A stretch of 64,000 bases of DNA from Kushneria marisflavi. GTDB lineage: Bacteria > Pseudomonadota > Gammaproteobacteria > Pseudomonadales > Halomonadaceae. Shown one piece after another: positions 1-9,411 of this stretch. Location: assembly GCF_002157205.1 (NCBI RefSeq), contig NZ_CP021358.1, positions 3,286,001 to 3,350,000 on the forward strand. Direction: 5' to 3'. The stretch's first letter is position 1, and every line of letters starts with the position of its first letter. The notes below the pieces were generated by a model. The model had not been told where the DNA came from. It saw only the letters and a program-made list of their open reading frames with translations, and ran no database searches. The translations under genes and the position numbers were made by a program.

Positions 1-693
1 CAGCGGAAACTCGATGGCTCGCGGCACGTCTTTCGGAAAATGATGCCAGAGCGCAGACCAGTGCGCGCGAGCGGCGTCATCCGGGGGGCATGCCCGAGGT
101 TGGCCGTTGACGTGGGTAACGGCCTTGCAGTGCACATAACGTACCCTGCTGCCCAGGCGGCTGGCGGCCTGTGAAAGGTCATGGTCCGTCCAGTAGCCGT
201 TGCCCAGATCAAGGGTCGTCCCAAACAGATCAGAACCCAGTGCCCTGTGAAGTGCGGCATGAATCAACGGATCGCCTCCGCAGGAGGTCTGATCATTTTC
301 AATTAATATTGGCAGGGTTTGATCGGCAAGCTCGGCCTTGAGGGCGGCAGCGCCATCATCAATGCATTCGGCACACAGCTGGCCAAGCCCGAACTTGATC
401 CACTGCGCGCCCAGCTCCTCGGCACGCGTCAGCGCCTGATGCATCTCGTCAGTATTGAGCCTGCTTTGTTCGTCAAAGAGTGAAGTGGCTGCAGAATAGA
501 CGCAGTTTAGTGACGCCTGTTCGATGGCTTCGCGAAGCCGGCTCAGAGGCATATCATGATCGCTCAACAGCTCTTCGCGAATTTCGACACCCTGTGCGCC
601 GGCATCCCTGATATGTTCAAGAACACCTGCCTGTCCTGATCGCTTGACCAGATCGGCGCCAAAGGCAGAAGTACAGATCATTACCGGTCCCAT
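1..693 (-). CDS. Sugar phosphate isomerase/epimerase-like TIM-barrel protein (3' end outside window)
   Basis: An open frame of 231 codons runs without a stop from an ATG at 693 to the window edge, so the C-terminus is missing. AAGGAG lies six bases before this ATG, which is why it is preferred to an in-frame ATG at 681. The translation has the look of the xylose-isomerase-like TIM-barrel family (sugar phosphate isomerases/epimerases): an early GVEIRE strand, a central IENDQT segment followed by a GGDP turn, TLDLGNGYW, and YVHCKAV, which in the family supply acidic and His metal ligands. The substrate cannot be told from the sequence. It is transcribed away from the neighbouring NADH dehydrogenase region, with about 200 bases of non-coding DNA between. 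Confidence 0.65.
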   Translation of the reverse strand, partial: MGPVMICTSAFGADLVKRSGQAGVLEHIRDAGAQGVEIREELLSDHDMPLSRLREAIEQASLNCVYSAATSLFDEQSRLNTDEMHQALTRAEELGAQWIKFGLGQLCAECIDDGAAALKAELADQTLPILIENDQTSCGGDPLIHAALHRALGSDLFGTTLDLGNGYWTDHDLSQAASRLGSRVRYVHCKAVTHVNGQPRACPPDDAARAHWSALWHHFPKDVPRAIEFPL

Positions 694-909
694 GAAAAAC
701 TCCTTGCGTCACCTGGTCTGAAAGCGGGTCCGTCTGAGGACGCCGCTGTGGCCAAGAACATCCCCGTGTAGAAAATGCTCATGTTGCTTCTAGTGTAGTG
801 AAGCCGCACGGATACGGGCGCACCGGGTGCCTCCGCGATTTCGAACCCTGGCAGCAGTATAGGTGCCAGTCAGTCCGGTTTGCCCGACGTTTCCGGGGGT
901 GAAATGCGC

Positions 910-2208
910 TCAATGCAGTTTAAGGCGCGGGCGAATGATCGTATTGATGCGATCAACCAGCATGCGAATACCGGTGCTTGTATAGCCGTGGATGGCGGCC
1001 TGGTGCATGCGATACAGCGAGGCATAGAAAATCTTGGCCATCCAGCCCTCGACCAGCACGCCACGCGCCGAAGCTCCGCGCATGAGATTGCCCACGGCAT
1101 CAAAATGCGCCAGCGAGATCAGCGAGCCCATGTCCTTGTAGTGAAAGTCCGTCAGCTCACGTCCGGCCATGGCCGCTTTCAGATTCTTGTAGAGGGTGTT
1201 GGCCTGCTGGTGGGCGGCCTGAGCGCGCGGCGGTACCATTTTATCGCCCGGCTGCGGGCAGGCCGCGCAGTCGCCGAGTGCGAAGATGCGGTCGTCGTCC
1301 ACGCTCTGCATGGTCTGATGAACAATGACCTGATGGTTGCGCTGAGTGGAAAGCCCCAGTTCGGAAAGGATTGAGGGTCCACGAACGCCGGCCGCCCAGA
1401 CGGTCAGGTCGGCATCAATACGTGAGCCATCGGCAATCTCGAATCCATTCTCGTCGGCCTGGGTGACACGAGTATCGGTATGAATCTCGACGCCGAGTCG
1501 TTCAAGCTCACGGTGCACTGACTGGCTGATGCGCTCGGGCAGGGCAGGTAAAACACGCGGCGCGGCTTCCAGCAGGTGAATCTTGAGTTGCTGACGGCTG
1601 ATGCGGCTAAAGCCATAGCCATGCAGCATCTGTGTGGCATTGAGAAGCTCGGCCGAGAGCTCCACGCCCGTGGCGCCGCCGCCCACGATGGCCACCGACA
1701 TCCCGGATTTGCCGGCTTCTTCACGGTTGCTGCAGCGCAGGAAGGTATTGAGCATCTGCTTGCGAAAGGCTTCTGCCTGTTTGACGCTGTCCAGGAAATA
1801 GCAGTGATCCGCCACACCCGGCGTCCCGAAGTCATTGGAGACGCTGCCCACCGAGAGCACCAGATAGTCATAATCCAGGCGTCGCTCGGGCAAAACGACA
1901 CGATTTTTGTCGTCGTGAATCGCGTCCAGACGGATCTGGCGATGCTCACGATCAAGACCACACAGTGTGCCGATCTGATAGCGGTAGCCTGCGTTGGATG
2001 AATGCCCCTGATAGGACACTTCATCAAGGCTTGAGTCCATCACCCCGACGGCCACCTCGTGCAGCAGCGGTTTCCAGATATGAGTGGGGTTGCGATCGAC
2101 CAGAACAATTTCAGCCTTGTTGGACTTGCCCAGTTTGCGTCCTAGACGGGTGACCAGCTCCAGACCGCCGGCGCCGCCACCGACCACTACAATGCGAGGG
2201 ATCGCCAT
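910..2208 (-). CDS. ndh: Type II NADH dehydrogenase (NAD(P)/FAD-dependent oxidoreductase)
   Basis: A 432-residue flavoprotein expected to oxidise NADH and pass electrons to quinone at the inner face of the cytoplasmic membrane without pumping protons. Two Rossmann dinucleotide motifs are visible: GGGAGG at about residues 10-15 for FAD and GGGATG at about 176-181 for NADH, followed by a typical ALGDCA segment that closes over the flavin. The frame stays open upstream, but GGAG six bases before the ATG at 2208 and the family length favour this start. It is a single-gene unit, divergent from gph. Other pyridine nucleotide-disulfide oxidoreductases share the fold, so the electron acceptor is inferred from family resemblance. 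Confidence 0.85.
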   Translation of the reverse strand: MAIPRIVVVGGGAGGLELVTRLGRKLGKSNKAEIVLVDRNPTHIWKPLLHEVAVGVMDSSLDEVSYQGHSSNAGYRYQIGTLCGLDREHRQIRLDAIHDDKNRVVLPERRLDYDYLVLSVGSVSNDFGTPGVADHCYFLDSVKQAEAFRKQMLNTFLRCSNREEAGKSGMSVAIVGGGATGVELSAELLNATQMLHGYGFSRISRQQLKIHLLEAAPRVLPALPERISQSVHRELERLGVEIHTDTRVTQADENGFEIADGSRIDADLTVWAAGVRGPSILSELGLSTQRNHQVIVHQTMQSVDDDRIFALGDCAACPQPGDKMVPPRAQAAHQQANTLYKNLKAAMAGRELTDFHYKDMGSLISLAHFDAVGNLMRGASARGVLVEGWMAKIFYASLYRMHQAAIHGYTSTGIRMLVDRINTIIRPRLKLH

Positions 2209-2430
2209 TGACTGCTCCATAAGAAAAGTGAAAGGAAAAACATTCAGGCGGTGGCCCACACAGCGGACCACGGCCTGAAGGCTTTCGGTCACAAATGACC
2301 GTGACAGGCCGCTCTTTGGCATCGATACTTTTGACACTACGATGGTGTGTTTGCTCCCGGCAATGTCCGGCCTGCTCACCTTGATATGGGGTCATCATGA
2401 CCTGAATTCACCCGCAGTGATGGCCTGAAA

Positions 2431-3105
2431 ATGCACGATGCGCTTAACGATATTGATCTGATTCTCTATGACCTCGATGGCACGCTGATCGACTCGGCGC
2501 CGGATCTGGCGCTCGCCATTGATGAAATGATGCAGGCCATGGATCTTCCACCAGCCGGGGTTGACCGGGTTCGCGATTGGGTCGGCAACGGCTCGCGGCG
2601 GCTGGTCGAACGTGCACTCATGCATTCCAATGCCTTTGGGGCATCCGGTCCCGACAGTCAGCAGATCGATGATGCTCTGGCGCTGTTCATGGATTTCTAT
2701 GCGCAGCATCCGGTATCGCGGACCTGTTGCTATCCGGGTGTTGTCGAGTGCCTCAGAGCGCAGCGCGAACGCGGCATTGCCCAGGCACTGGTGACCAACA
2801 AACCGTCGCGCTTTATCGATACCATTCTGGCCTCCATGGGACTGGAAGGCTTTTTCTCTCATGTGCTGGGCGGTGATTCGCTGGCGCAAAAAAAGCCCGA
2901 CCCGGCCCCGCTTGCCTATATCGCAAGCGCGCTGAATATTCCCCCCAGACGGGTGTTGATGGTCGGAGATTCTCGCAGCGATGTGAAGGCGGCCAGAGCC
3001 TTTGGGTGTCGCAGCCTGGCGGTCACCTATGGCTACAATCATGGTGAACCCATTGCCGCCCTGAACCCCGACCATCTTCTTGATTCACTTGGAGAACTCG
3101 TTTAG
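2431..3105 (+). CDS. gph: Phosphoglycolate phosphatase, HAD superfamily
   Basis: A 224-residue HAD phosphatase expected to hydrolyse 2-phosphoglycolate, a product of oxidative DNA repair. HAD motif I is DLDGT at residues 14-18 (nucleophile Asp14, acid/base Asp16); motif II is the Thr in VTNKPS; the Lys of KKPDP and the acidic pair in VGDSRSD form motifs III and IV. A helical cap domain lies between motifs I and II, as in the family. The gene sits directly upstream of trpE, as in many pseudomonads and halomonads. No strong Shine-Dalgarno sequence precedes the ATG. Confidence 0.88.
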   Translation: MHDALNDIDLILYDLDGTLIDSAPDLALAIDEMMQAMDLPPAGVDRVRDWVGNGSRRLVERALMHSNAFGASGPDSQQIDDALALFMDFYAQHPVSRTCCYPGVVECLRAQRERGIAQALVTNKPSRFIDTILASMGLEGFFSHVLGGDSLAQKKPDPAPLAYIASALNIPPRRVLMVGDSRSDVKAARAFGCRSLAVTYGYNHGEPIAALNPDHLLDSLGELV

Positions 3106-3186
3106 GGTTGAAACTGCGCCATGACGGCGCTGCTCGCCCTTTTTCTCCCTTCACGCGAAGGAATTTTCAGCTTGCGAGATACAATC

Positions 3187-3246
3187 ATGTCACTCAATGC
3201 AAAGGCCTGCGGACTGATGAGAAACGTCAAGCGCTGGCGCTGGTGA
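3187..3246 (+). CDS. Candidate trp leader peptide (trpL-like), 19 aa
   Basis: Between gph and trpE an ATG at 3187 opens a 19-codon frame whose last four residues are Arg-Trp-Arg-Trp, immediately followed by TGA; a shorter in-frame start is at 3217. Two Trp codons at the very end of a tiny ORF about 50 bases before trpE is the arrangement expected of a tryptophan attenuation leader, and attenuation of trpE is established in Pseudomonas putida. Against it, the ribosome-binding site is weak (GAG eight bases before ATG) and I see no convincing intrinsic terminator: only a GCTGGT/ACCGGC stem with one wobble pair at 3239-3253 and a pyrimidine-rich stretch before trpE. Confidence 0.5.
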   Translation: MSLNAKACGLMRNVKRWRW

Positions 3247-3298
3247 TACCGGCCCTCTGCACCGTACTACCGTTTCTCTCTCTACAGGAATCTGCGAC

Positions 3299-4789
3299 AT
3301 GATGACATCCGAGCGCTTCGCCGAACTCGCCGCCGAAGGCTACAACCGTATTCCGGTCACCCATGAAGTACTGGCCGATTTTGAAACCCCGCTGTCTACG
3401 TATCTCAAGCTGGCCGATGCGCCCTGGAGCTTTCTGCTCGAGTCGGTCACGGGCGGTGAAAAGTGGGGCCGCTATTCCATCATAGGTCTGCCGTGTCGTG
3501 AACGCATTGAGGTCAGCGGTTTTACCGTTCGCCACTACGTGGATGGCTATCTGCAGGGCGCCACCGAAGTCGAGGATCCACTGGAGTGGATCGAGCAGTT
3601 TCGTCGCCGCTTCCGGGCGCCTGAAAGCTCGGAGGCGATGCGCTTTGATGGCGGTCTGGTCGGCTATTTTGGTTATGACACCATTCGATTGATCGAGCCA
3701 CGCCTGCGTGGTGTGGAGAAGCCCGACCCGATCGATGTGCCGGATATTCTGTTGATGGTGGCCGATGAGCTGGTGGTCTTTGACAACCTCTCCGGACGCC
3801 TGACGCTGTTGGTCCATGCCGACCCGGGCAATGACAATGCGCTTGAGCAGGCTCAGGAGCGTCTGGCGGCGCTGGAATACCAGCTGCGTCATACGCCGAT
3901 CACCACTGCAAGCCCCGGCACCGGGCGCAACGCGGTAGCCGAAGAGGACTTCTTTGCCAGTTTCTCCGAGCAGGGCTACAAGGACGCCGTGGCGCGTATT
4001 CGCGAGTACGTTGCGGCCGGCGATCTAATGCAGTGTGTTCCCTCCCAGCGCATGACCATTGCCTATCAGGCACCGCCGCTGGATCTGTATCGCGCGCTTC
4101 GAAGCCTCAACCCGTCTCCCTACATGTTCTTTTTCAATCTCGATGACCATCATGTCGTCGGGGCATCCCCCGAGATTCTGGCCCGACTTGATCACGACGA
4201 GATCACGTTGCGCCCGATTGCCGGCACACGCCACAGGGGAGCCAACGAGGAAGAGGACCGTGCGCTTGAGCAGGAGCTGCTTGGAGATCCCAAGGAGATC
4301 GCCGAGCACGTTATGCTGATCGATCTTGGGCGCAACGATGTAGGCCGTATCAGCGAGCCTGGCTCGGTCGAGCTGACCGACAGGATGACCATCGAGCGCT
4401 ACTCACATGTCATGCATATCGTTTCCAATGTGACCGGTCGCATCAAGCCGTCACTGGGACCGATGGACGTTCTGCGTGCGACCTTCCCGGCCGGCACACT
4501 GTCCGGGGCACCCAAGGTGCGGGCGCTGGAGGTCATCGACGAGCTCGAGCCGGTCAAGCGCGGCATCTATTCAGGTGCCGTGGGGTATCTCTCCTGGCAG
4601 GGCAACATGGACATGGCCATTGCCATCCGAACTGCCGTGATCAAGAACGGAGAGCTTCATGTGCAGGCTGGTGGTGGTATCGTGTCCGACTCCGATCCGG
4701 ACAATGAATGGCAGGAGACGCTGAACAAGCGTCGTGCCATGTTCCGCGCCGTTGCCATGGCAGAGCGTGGGCTGGACAACCTCGAATAG
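3299..4789 (+). CDS. trpE: Anthranilate synthase component I
   Basis: A 496-residue enzyme that converts chorismate plus ammonia (from TrpG) to anthranilate, the committed step to tryptophan. The N-terminal [15 protein letters not shown] segment (about residues 43-57) contains the conserved LLES element of the tryptophan feedback site. The C-terminal chorismate-binding domain shows [13 protein letters not shown] and the downstream [10 protein letters not shown] motif. The tandem ATG at 3299/3302 lies a short distance after AGGA. It heads the trpE-trpG-trpD-trpC run, with 102 bases before trpG, and is preceded by a possible leader peptide. Confidence 0.96.
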   Translation: MMTSERFAELAAEGYNRIPVTHEVLADFETPLSTYLKLADAPWSFLLESVTGGEKWGRYSIIGLPCRERIEVSGFTVRHYVDGYLQGATEVEDPLEWIEQFRRRFRAPESSEAMRFDGGLVGYFGYDTIRLIEPRLRGVEKPDPIDVPDILLMVADELVVFDNLSGRLTLLVHADPGNDNALEQAQERLAALEYQLRHTPITTASPGTGRNAVAEEDFFASFSEQGYKDAVARIREYVAAGDLMQCVPSQRMTIAYQAPPLDLYRALRSLNPSPYMFFFNLDDHHVVGASPEILARLDHDEITLRPIAGTRHRGANEEEDRALEQELLGDPKEIAEHVMLIDLGRNDVGRISEPGSVELTDRMTIERYSHVMHIVSNVTGRIKPSLGPMDVLRATFPAGTLSGAPKVRALEVIDELEPVKRGIYSGAVGYLSWQGNMDMAIAIRTAVIKNGELHVQAGGGIVSDSDPDNEWQETLNKRRAMFRAVAMAERGLDNLE

Positions 4790-4794
4790 AGCCG

Positions 4795-4872
4795 GATTCC
4801 GTTCTGGAATCAGCGAGCCAACACCGAATAAAGGCCGGGTCACTGGCGTGTCGTGATAACGACCGCCCGGCC
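4795..4872 (+). other. Two hairpins in the trpE-trpG gap
   Basis: The gap holds a small GATTCC/GGAATC stem (4795-4811) and then a longer structure. In the latter GGCCGGG (4833-4839) pairs with CCCGGCC (4866-4872), enclosing an inner GTCG/CGAC stem (4850-4863). Neither is followed by a T-run, so they are not standard terminators. The larger stem ends just before the trpG ribosome-binding site and could stabilise or cleave the message between trpE and trpG. No Trp-rich leader ORF is seen here. Confidence 0.4.
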
Positions 4873-4891
4873 ACTGTGAGGATGGAAAGCC

Positions 4892-5512
4892 ATGAAAGTA
4901 TTGATGATCGACAATTACGATAGCTTTACCTTCAACATCGTCCAGTATCTGGGCGAGCTGGGGGCGGAGGTCGACACCGTTCGAAACGACACGTTGACGA
5001 TCGAAGAGATCGAGCAGCGTGACTTTACCCATCTGATGATTTCCCCGGGGCCCTGTAGCCCCAGCGAGGCGGGCATCTCACTGGAATTGATTCGTCACTT
5101 TGCCGGTCGAGTGCCCATCTTTGGCATTTGTCTGGGCTTTCAGGCCATCGGTCAGGCCTGGGGTGGGCAGGTGGTTAGGGCGCCGATGGTGATGCACGGC
5201 AAGACTTCCATGGTGGATCACGATGGTCGGGGTGCCTTTGAAGGGCTTGAAAATCCACTGGAGGTGACGCGCTATCACTCCCTGATTCTCGAGCGTGAGA
5301 CGCTGCCGGACTGTTTCGAGATCACGGCAACCACGGTCAGCGATGATGTCACTCCCGGTATCGTGATGGGCATTCGCCATCGGACGCTGGACATGGAAGG
5401 CGTTCTCTTCCACCCGGAATCCATCCTGTCGCGTCAGGGGCACGAGCTTCTGGCCAATTTTCTCAAGCGTCAGCCAAGCGATGTCTCCCAGGGATCTCCG
5501 GTCGAAGCCTGA
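4892..5512 (+). CDS. trpG: Anthranilate synthase component II (glutamine amidotransferase)
   Basis: A 206-residue class I glutamine amidotransferase that supplies ammonia to TrpE. The catalytic triad is visible: Cys80 in FGICLGF, and His174 and Glu176 in LFHPES. The oxyanion segment SPGPCSP is at about residues 51-57. The start matches the family consensus ([12 protein letters not shown]) and GAGG lies upstream. It is a stand-alone subunit, not fused to TrpD as in enterobacteria. In some bacteria the same subunit also serves PabB for folate synthesis; that dual role cannot be judged here. Confidence 0.95.
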   Translation: MKVLMIDNYDSFTFNIVQYLGELGAEVDTVRNDTLTIEEIEQRDFTHLMISPGPCSPSEAGISLELIRHFAGRVPIFGICLGFQAIGQAWGGQVVRAPMVMHGKTSMVDHDGRGAFEGLENPLEVTRYHSLILERETLPDCFEITATTVSDDVTPGIVMGIRHRTLDMEGVLFHPESILSRQGHELLANFLKRQPSDVSQGSPVEA

Positions 5513-5588
5513 GTTTTCCGGATATGTCCCTTTGATGCGATAACCACTTTTGGGTGGTGCCTGCTGCCCGTGGCGTGGAGAGAAACTC

Positions 5589-6617
5589 GTGGAACTAAAG
5601 GAAGCCATTTCGCGTGTCACACGCCGTGAGGATCTCGAGCTGGACGAGATGCGAACGGTCATGTCGACCATCATGCGTGGCGAGGCCGACCCGGTACAGA
5701 TGGGCGGTTTTCTGATTGGTCTTGCCATGAAGGGAGAGAGCGTTGACGAGATTACGGCTGCGGTCATGGTCATGCGCGAACTCATGTACCCGGTTCATGT
5801 CGATGCCGATCACGTCGTCGATATTGTAGGCACCGGTGGCGATGGCGCCGGGCTTTTCAATGTCTCAACCGCCTCAAGTTTTGCCGCTGCGGCCTGTGGT
5901 GCCAGAGTCGCCAAACACGGTGGTCGCGGCGTTTCCAGCAGCTCCGGCAGCGCAGACCTGCTCGCACGCGCTGGAGTATCGCTCGAACTATCTTCCGAAC
6001 AGATCGCCCGGTGTATTGAAGAGATCGGTGTCGGCTTCATGTTTGCCCCCAACCATCATACGGCCATGCGTCACGCTGTAGCGGTTCGCAAGGCGCTGGG
6101 TGTGCGGACCATGTTCAATATCCTGGGCCCGCTGACCAATCCTACCGGTGCTACACGCCAGGTCATTGGGGTCTACAGTGCTGATCTGCTGGTGCCCATG
6201 GCCATGGTACTTCGCCGTCTGGGCAGTCAGCATGTGCTGGTCGTCCATGCCGAGGATGGCCTTGATGAATTCTCCATCGCCTCGCCGACCCGAGTGGCCG
6301 AGCTGAAACATGGTGAGATCCACGAATACGTGATCACTCCCGAGGAGGTCGGCCTTGAGCGCCAGCCGCTGGAATCGATCAGGGCCGATAGTAGCGAGGC
6401 CAGTCTGATACTGGTCAAGGCAGCCTTGAGAGGGGAAGGCGTGGCTGCCGACATGGTGGCCTACAACGCCGGTGCGGCGCTGTATGTGGCCGATGTGGTC
6501 AGCTCGATCAAGGAAGGTGTGCAGACCGTACGCGAAGCGCTTGCCAGTGGTCAGGGGCTTGCCAAACTGGACGCGCTGGCAGAGTTTTCCGCTCGTCTGG
6601 CCAGGGCCGATGACTGA
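5589..6617 (+). CDS. trpD: Anthranilate phosphoribosyltransferase
   Basis: A 342-residue enzyme joining anthranilate to PRPP. The start is taken as GTG at 5589 because GGAGAG lies seven bases upstream and the protein then begins at the family-typical position; the open frame extends 13 codons further up without support. The PRPP-binding loop GTGGDG is at residues 81-86 and a DE-rich metal site lies near the middle. The usually conserved Lys-His-Gly-Asn-Arg motif reads Lys-His-Gly-Gly-Arg (Gly112 in place of Asn), which is unusual for the family. It lies 76 bases after trpG and 62 before trpC. Confidence 0.94.
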   Translation: MELKEAISRVTRREDLELDEMRTVMSTIMRGEADPVQMGGFLIGLAMKGESVDEITAAVMVMRELMYPVHVDADHVVDIVGTGGDGAGLFNVSTASSFAAAACGARVAKHGGRGVSSSSGSADLLARAGVSLELSSEQIARCIEEIGVGFMFAPNHHTAMRHAVAVRKALGVRTMFNILGPLTNPTGATRQVIGVYSADLLVPMAMVLRRLGSQHVLVVHAEDGLDEFSIASPTRVAELKHGEIHEYVITPEEVGLERQPLESIRADSSEASLILVKAALRGEGVAADMVAYNAGAALYVADVVSSIKEGVQTVREALASGQGLAKLDALAEFSARLARADD

Positions 6618-6679
6618 CGTACTATAAATAACGTCCGGACGTGATAAAGGCATGTCCGGCGATTTTCAGGGAACATCGC

Positions 6680-7480
6680 ATGAGCACGCTGCCTACCATT
6701 CTGACGCAAATCATTGCTCGCAAGCATGAAGAGATTGCCGAACGCTCGGCCAGCATCAGTGAAAATACGCTACGCGCGCGTGCTGAGCAGGCACCGCCCA
6801 CCCGCGGGTTTGCAACCGCGCTGAATCAGCGTCTGACCAACGGCGATCCTGCCGTGATTGCAGAGATCAAAAAGGCCTCGCCCTCCAAGGGCATCATTCG
6901 CGCTGACTTTGATCCGGTGGCCATCGCCCAGCGTTACGAGGCCGGGGGCGCGGCCTGTCTGTCGGTGCTGACCGATGCCGACTATTTCCAGGGGAGTGAG
7001 CGCTTTCTGATTGCCGCCCGCGGTGCCTGTCAGTTGCCGGTACTGCGCAAGGACTTTATCGTGGCGCCGTACCAGGTCTATGAGGCGCGCAGCATGGGTG
7101 CCGATGCGATCCTGCTGATCGTGGCTGCCCTTGAGGATCGTCAGATGAAGGCGCTCAATACGCTGGCCATCGAACTTGGCATGGACGTGTTGGTCGAGGT
7201 ACACAGTCTTGAAGAGCTCGAGCGGGCGCTGAAGCTGGATCTAGCGCTGGTGGGCATCAACAACCGTGACCTGCATACCTTCGAGACCCGGCTGGACACG
7301 ACCTTCGAGCTGCTGGAAAAGGTGCCCGAAGGCGTGCGCGTGGTCACCGAATCAGGCATTGCGACTCGTGAAGACGTGGCACGCATGCGCCGCGGCAACG
7401 TTAATGCCTTTCTGGTCGGTGAGCGCTTCATGCGTGAATCGGACCCGGGCGATGCCCTTCGCCAGCTCTTTTTTACCTGA
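6680..7480 (+). CDS. trpC: Indole-3-glycerol phosphate synthase
   Basis: A 266-residue TIM-barrel enzyme that closes the indole ring from CdRP. Family signatures are all present: [10 protein letters not shown] near residues 66-75 with the catalytic lysine, RKDFI with the second lysine, VGINNRDL, and VTESGI at the phosphate-binding end. It is monofunctional, unlike the enterobacterial TrpC-TrpF fusion. The ATG at 6680 was chosen over an unsupported frame extension to 6641. It is the last gene of the trp run and is followed by a strong terminator. Confidence 0.95.
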   Translation: MSTLPTILTQIIARKHEEIAERSASISENTLRARAEQAPPTRGFATALNQRLTNGDPAVIAEIKKASPSKGIIRADFDPVAIAQRYEAGGAACLSVLTDADYFQGSERFLIAARGACQLPVLRKDFIVAPYQVYEARSMGADAILLIVAALEDRQMKALNTLAIELGMDVLVEVHSLEELERALKLDLALVGINNRDLHTFETRLDTTFELLEKVPEGVRVVTESGIATREDVARMRRGNVNAFLVGERFMRESDPGDALRQLFFT

Positions 7481-7505
7481 GCTCAAGCCTTTTGAGTTAC
7501 GACCC

Positions 7506-7540
7506 ATACTGCCAGCCTCGCGCTGGCAGTATTCTTTTTT
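7506..7540 (+). terminator. Intrinsic terminator of the trp run
   Basis: An 11-base perfect stem (7506-7516 with 7522-7532), a five-base loop and a TCTTTTTT tail follow 25 bases after the trpC stop. It separates the plus-strand trp genes from the convergent ugp operon. Confidence 0.9.
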
Positions 7541-7547
7541 CCCCTTC

Positions 7548-8312
7548 TCAGCGTGGTTTGCGGCTACCGTCGCCGCGCGTTCGACGCTGATAGCGCGTAT
7601 CAAAAAGTCCGGGGTCATCGGTAAAGACGCCGGTGACGCCATGATCCCACCAGGACGAAAAGCGCTCGGGTTCGTTGACCGTATAGCAAAGCATCGCCAG
7701 TTCGGCGGCCTGGATTTCGATGAGCCGTTCCTGGTCAAGCTGTGTCCAGTCGGCATGCACGCTGGTTGGACGAAGTCGCTCGGCATCGCTGGCCCAGCGC
7801 CGCGGAACGGCCTCATACAAAAGCCCCAGTGCCAGTGCCTCATCCTCTGCCCGCGCGGTTTCAAGGGCGCTCATGTCAAAGCTCGAGACCAGCAGCTGAT
7901 CGAGCGGCAGTACCTGACGGGCACGATGAACCGCGACACGAGCCAGTGCCGCCGGGTCGTGCCCGGTGTTGATCTTGAGCTCAAGATTGAGCCCAAGCCC
8001 CAACGCGCTGACCAGTGAGAGCGCCTCATCAAGCAGTGCCATGCGCTCACCGCGAAAATCCTGAGAAAACCAGCTGCCGACATCCAGCGGCCGAATGTCG
8101 TTACGTGTCATGTTGATCAGTGCGCCTTTGCCGTTGCTGCAGCGATCAACGCTGGCATCATGCCAGATGACCGGAGTGCCATCTCCCAAACATTGAACGT
8201 CGAGTTCGACCCACTCACAGCTGGCGTCAGACGCCGCCTGAATGGCGGCCAGCGTATTTTCGGGGGCGTGAGCGGACAGGCCGCGGTGGGCGATATAGCG
8301 AGGCAGCTGCAT
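7548..8312 (-). CDS. ugpQ: Glycerophosphodiester phosphodiesterase
   Basis: A 254-residue cytoplasmic GDPD enzyme that splits glycerophosphodiesters into sn-glycerol 3-phosphate and an alcohol. The N-terminal AHRG with the following ENT, the metal-binding ELDVQ pair and the catalytic His of WHD are all visible within the first 55 residues. No signal peptide is present, which fits UgpQ rather than periplasmic GlpQ. Its ATG lies just beyond the ugpC stop, so it is translated as the last gene of the ugp operon and would act on diesters imported by the transporter. Confidence 0.9.
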   Translation of the reverse strand: MQLPRYIAHRGLSAHAPENTLAAIQAASDASCEWVELDVQCLGDGTPVIWHDASVDRCSNGKGALINMTRNDIRPLDVGSWFSQDFRGERMALLDEALSLVSALGLGLNLELKINTGHDPAALARVAVHRARQVLPLDQLLVSSFDMSALETARAEDEALALGLLYEAVPRRWASDAERLRPTSVHADWTQLDQERLIEIQAAELAMLCYTVNEPERFSSWWDHGVTGVFTDDPGLFDTRYQRRTRGDGSRKPR

Positions 8313-8315
8313 GTT

Positions 8316-9410
8316 TCAGGGCTCCATGGAACAGGTCGTATCGGCAAGTCTGGGCCTGGTCGATAGTCGTTGTCCATGTTGATCAAACAGATGGAACGGC
8401 CCCTGGAGGTTAAGACCGGTGATCTGGCCGGCCGTGGGCAGCTCCGTGCCGGCATGACGTACCACCAGTCGCGTGTCATGACCGCTGACGCGTACGTGAA
8501 CCAGGCTCTCGGAGCCCAGTGGCTCTACCAGTTCGATACGGCCCTCAAGATGTCCTGTTCCGGCAGGCGTCAGCGCGATGTGTTCAGGCCGGATGCCCAC
8601 ACTTATTGCGCTCTCGAGCGGCTCGACGGCCTCCATCGGAACCCTGGGTAGCCAGTCGGGCAGATCGCTTGCAGGCATCGTCAGAAAGTTCATGGCCGGC
8701 GATCCGATGAATCCTGCCACGAAGCGGGTGGCCGGTTTTTGAAACAAGGCCATGGGCGTGCCGATCTGTTCGATGCGCCCGGCATTCATGACCACCAGCC
8801 GGTCGGCCATGGTCATGGCCTCGGTTTGATCATGGGTGACATACAGCGAGGTAATGTTAAGACGCTGCTGCAGGGCGCGAATTTCCTGGCGCATCTGCAC
8901 GCGCAGACTGGCATCAAGATTGGACAACGGCTCGTCAAAAAGAAACACCCGCGGCTTTCGAATCACGGCACGACCCATCGCCACACGCTGGCGCTGTCCA
9001 CCCGAGAGCTGGCGGGGCTTGCGTTCCAGAAGCGTGGCAATATCAAGAAGTCGAGCGGTTTCCTCAACGCGCCGGGTAATCTCGTTCTTTGGCGTGCCGC
9101 GATTTCTGAGGCTGTAGGCCAGATTGTCGAAAACGCTCATATGGGGATAAAGCGCGTAGTTTTGAAAGACCATGGCGATGTCGCGTTCGGCCGGCTCCTG
9201 AGCGTTGACACATTCATCGTCGATGACAAGCTCGCCGTCACTGATCGCTTCAAGTCCTGCCACCATGCGCAAAAGTGTTGACTTGCCGCAGCCCGATGGA
9301 CCAACCACCACGATCATTTCACCATCATTGATGCTCAGCTCGATGTCATGAAGCACGTCACTACCACCTGCATAGCGTTTGCGAAGGCGTTTGAGTTCCA
9401 GTCTTGCCAT
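8316..9410 (-). CDS. ugpC: sn-Glycerol-3-phosphate ABC transporter, ATP-binding subunit
   Basis: A 364-residue ATPase of the MalK/UgpC type that powers the UgpA/UgpE channel. Walker [10 protein letters not shown] is at 37-45, the Q-loop [10 protein letters not shown] near 81-90, signature LSGGQ at 135-139 and Walker B VFLFDE at 155-160. A C-terminal TOBE-like regulatory region follows. The ATG at 9410 was chosen over an upstream extension that would overlap ugpE; it lies one base from the ugpE stop, a sign of translational coupling. The sugar specificity is inferred from the neighbouring binding protein and ugpQ. Confidence 0.92.
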   Translation of the reverse strand: MARLELKRLRKRYAGGSDVLHDIELSINDGEMIVVVGPSGCGKSTLLRMVAGLEAISDGELVIDDECVNAQEPAERDIAMVFQNYALYPHMSVFDNLAYSLRNRGTPKNEITRRVEETARLLDIATLLERKPRQLSGGQRQRVAMGRAVIRKPRVFLFDEPLSNLDASLRVQMRQEIRALQQRLNITSLYVTHDQTEAMTMADRLVVMNAGRIEQIGTPMALFQKPATRFVAGFIGSPAMNFLTMPASDLPDWLPRVPMEAVEPLESAISVGIRPEHIALTPAGTGHLEGRIELVEPLGSESLVHVRVSGHDTRLVVRHAGTELPTAGQITGLNLQGPFHLFDQHGQRLSTRPRLADTTCSMEP

Positions 9411-9411
9411 G

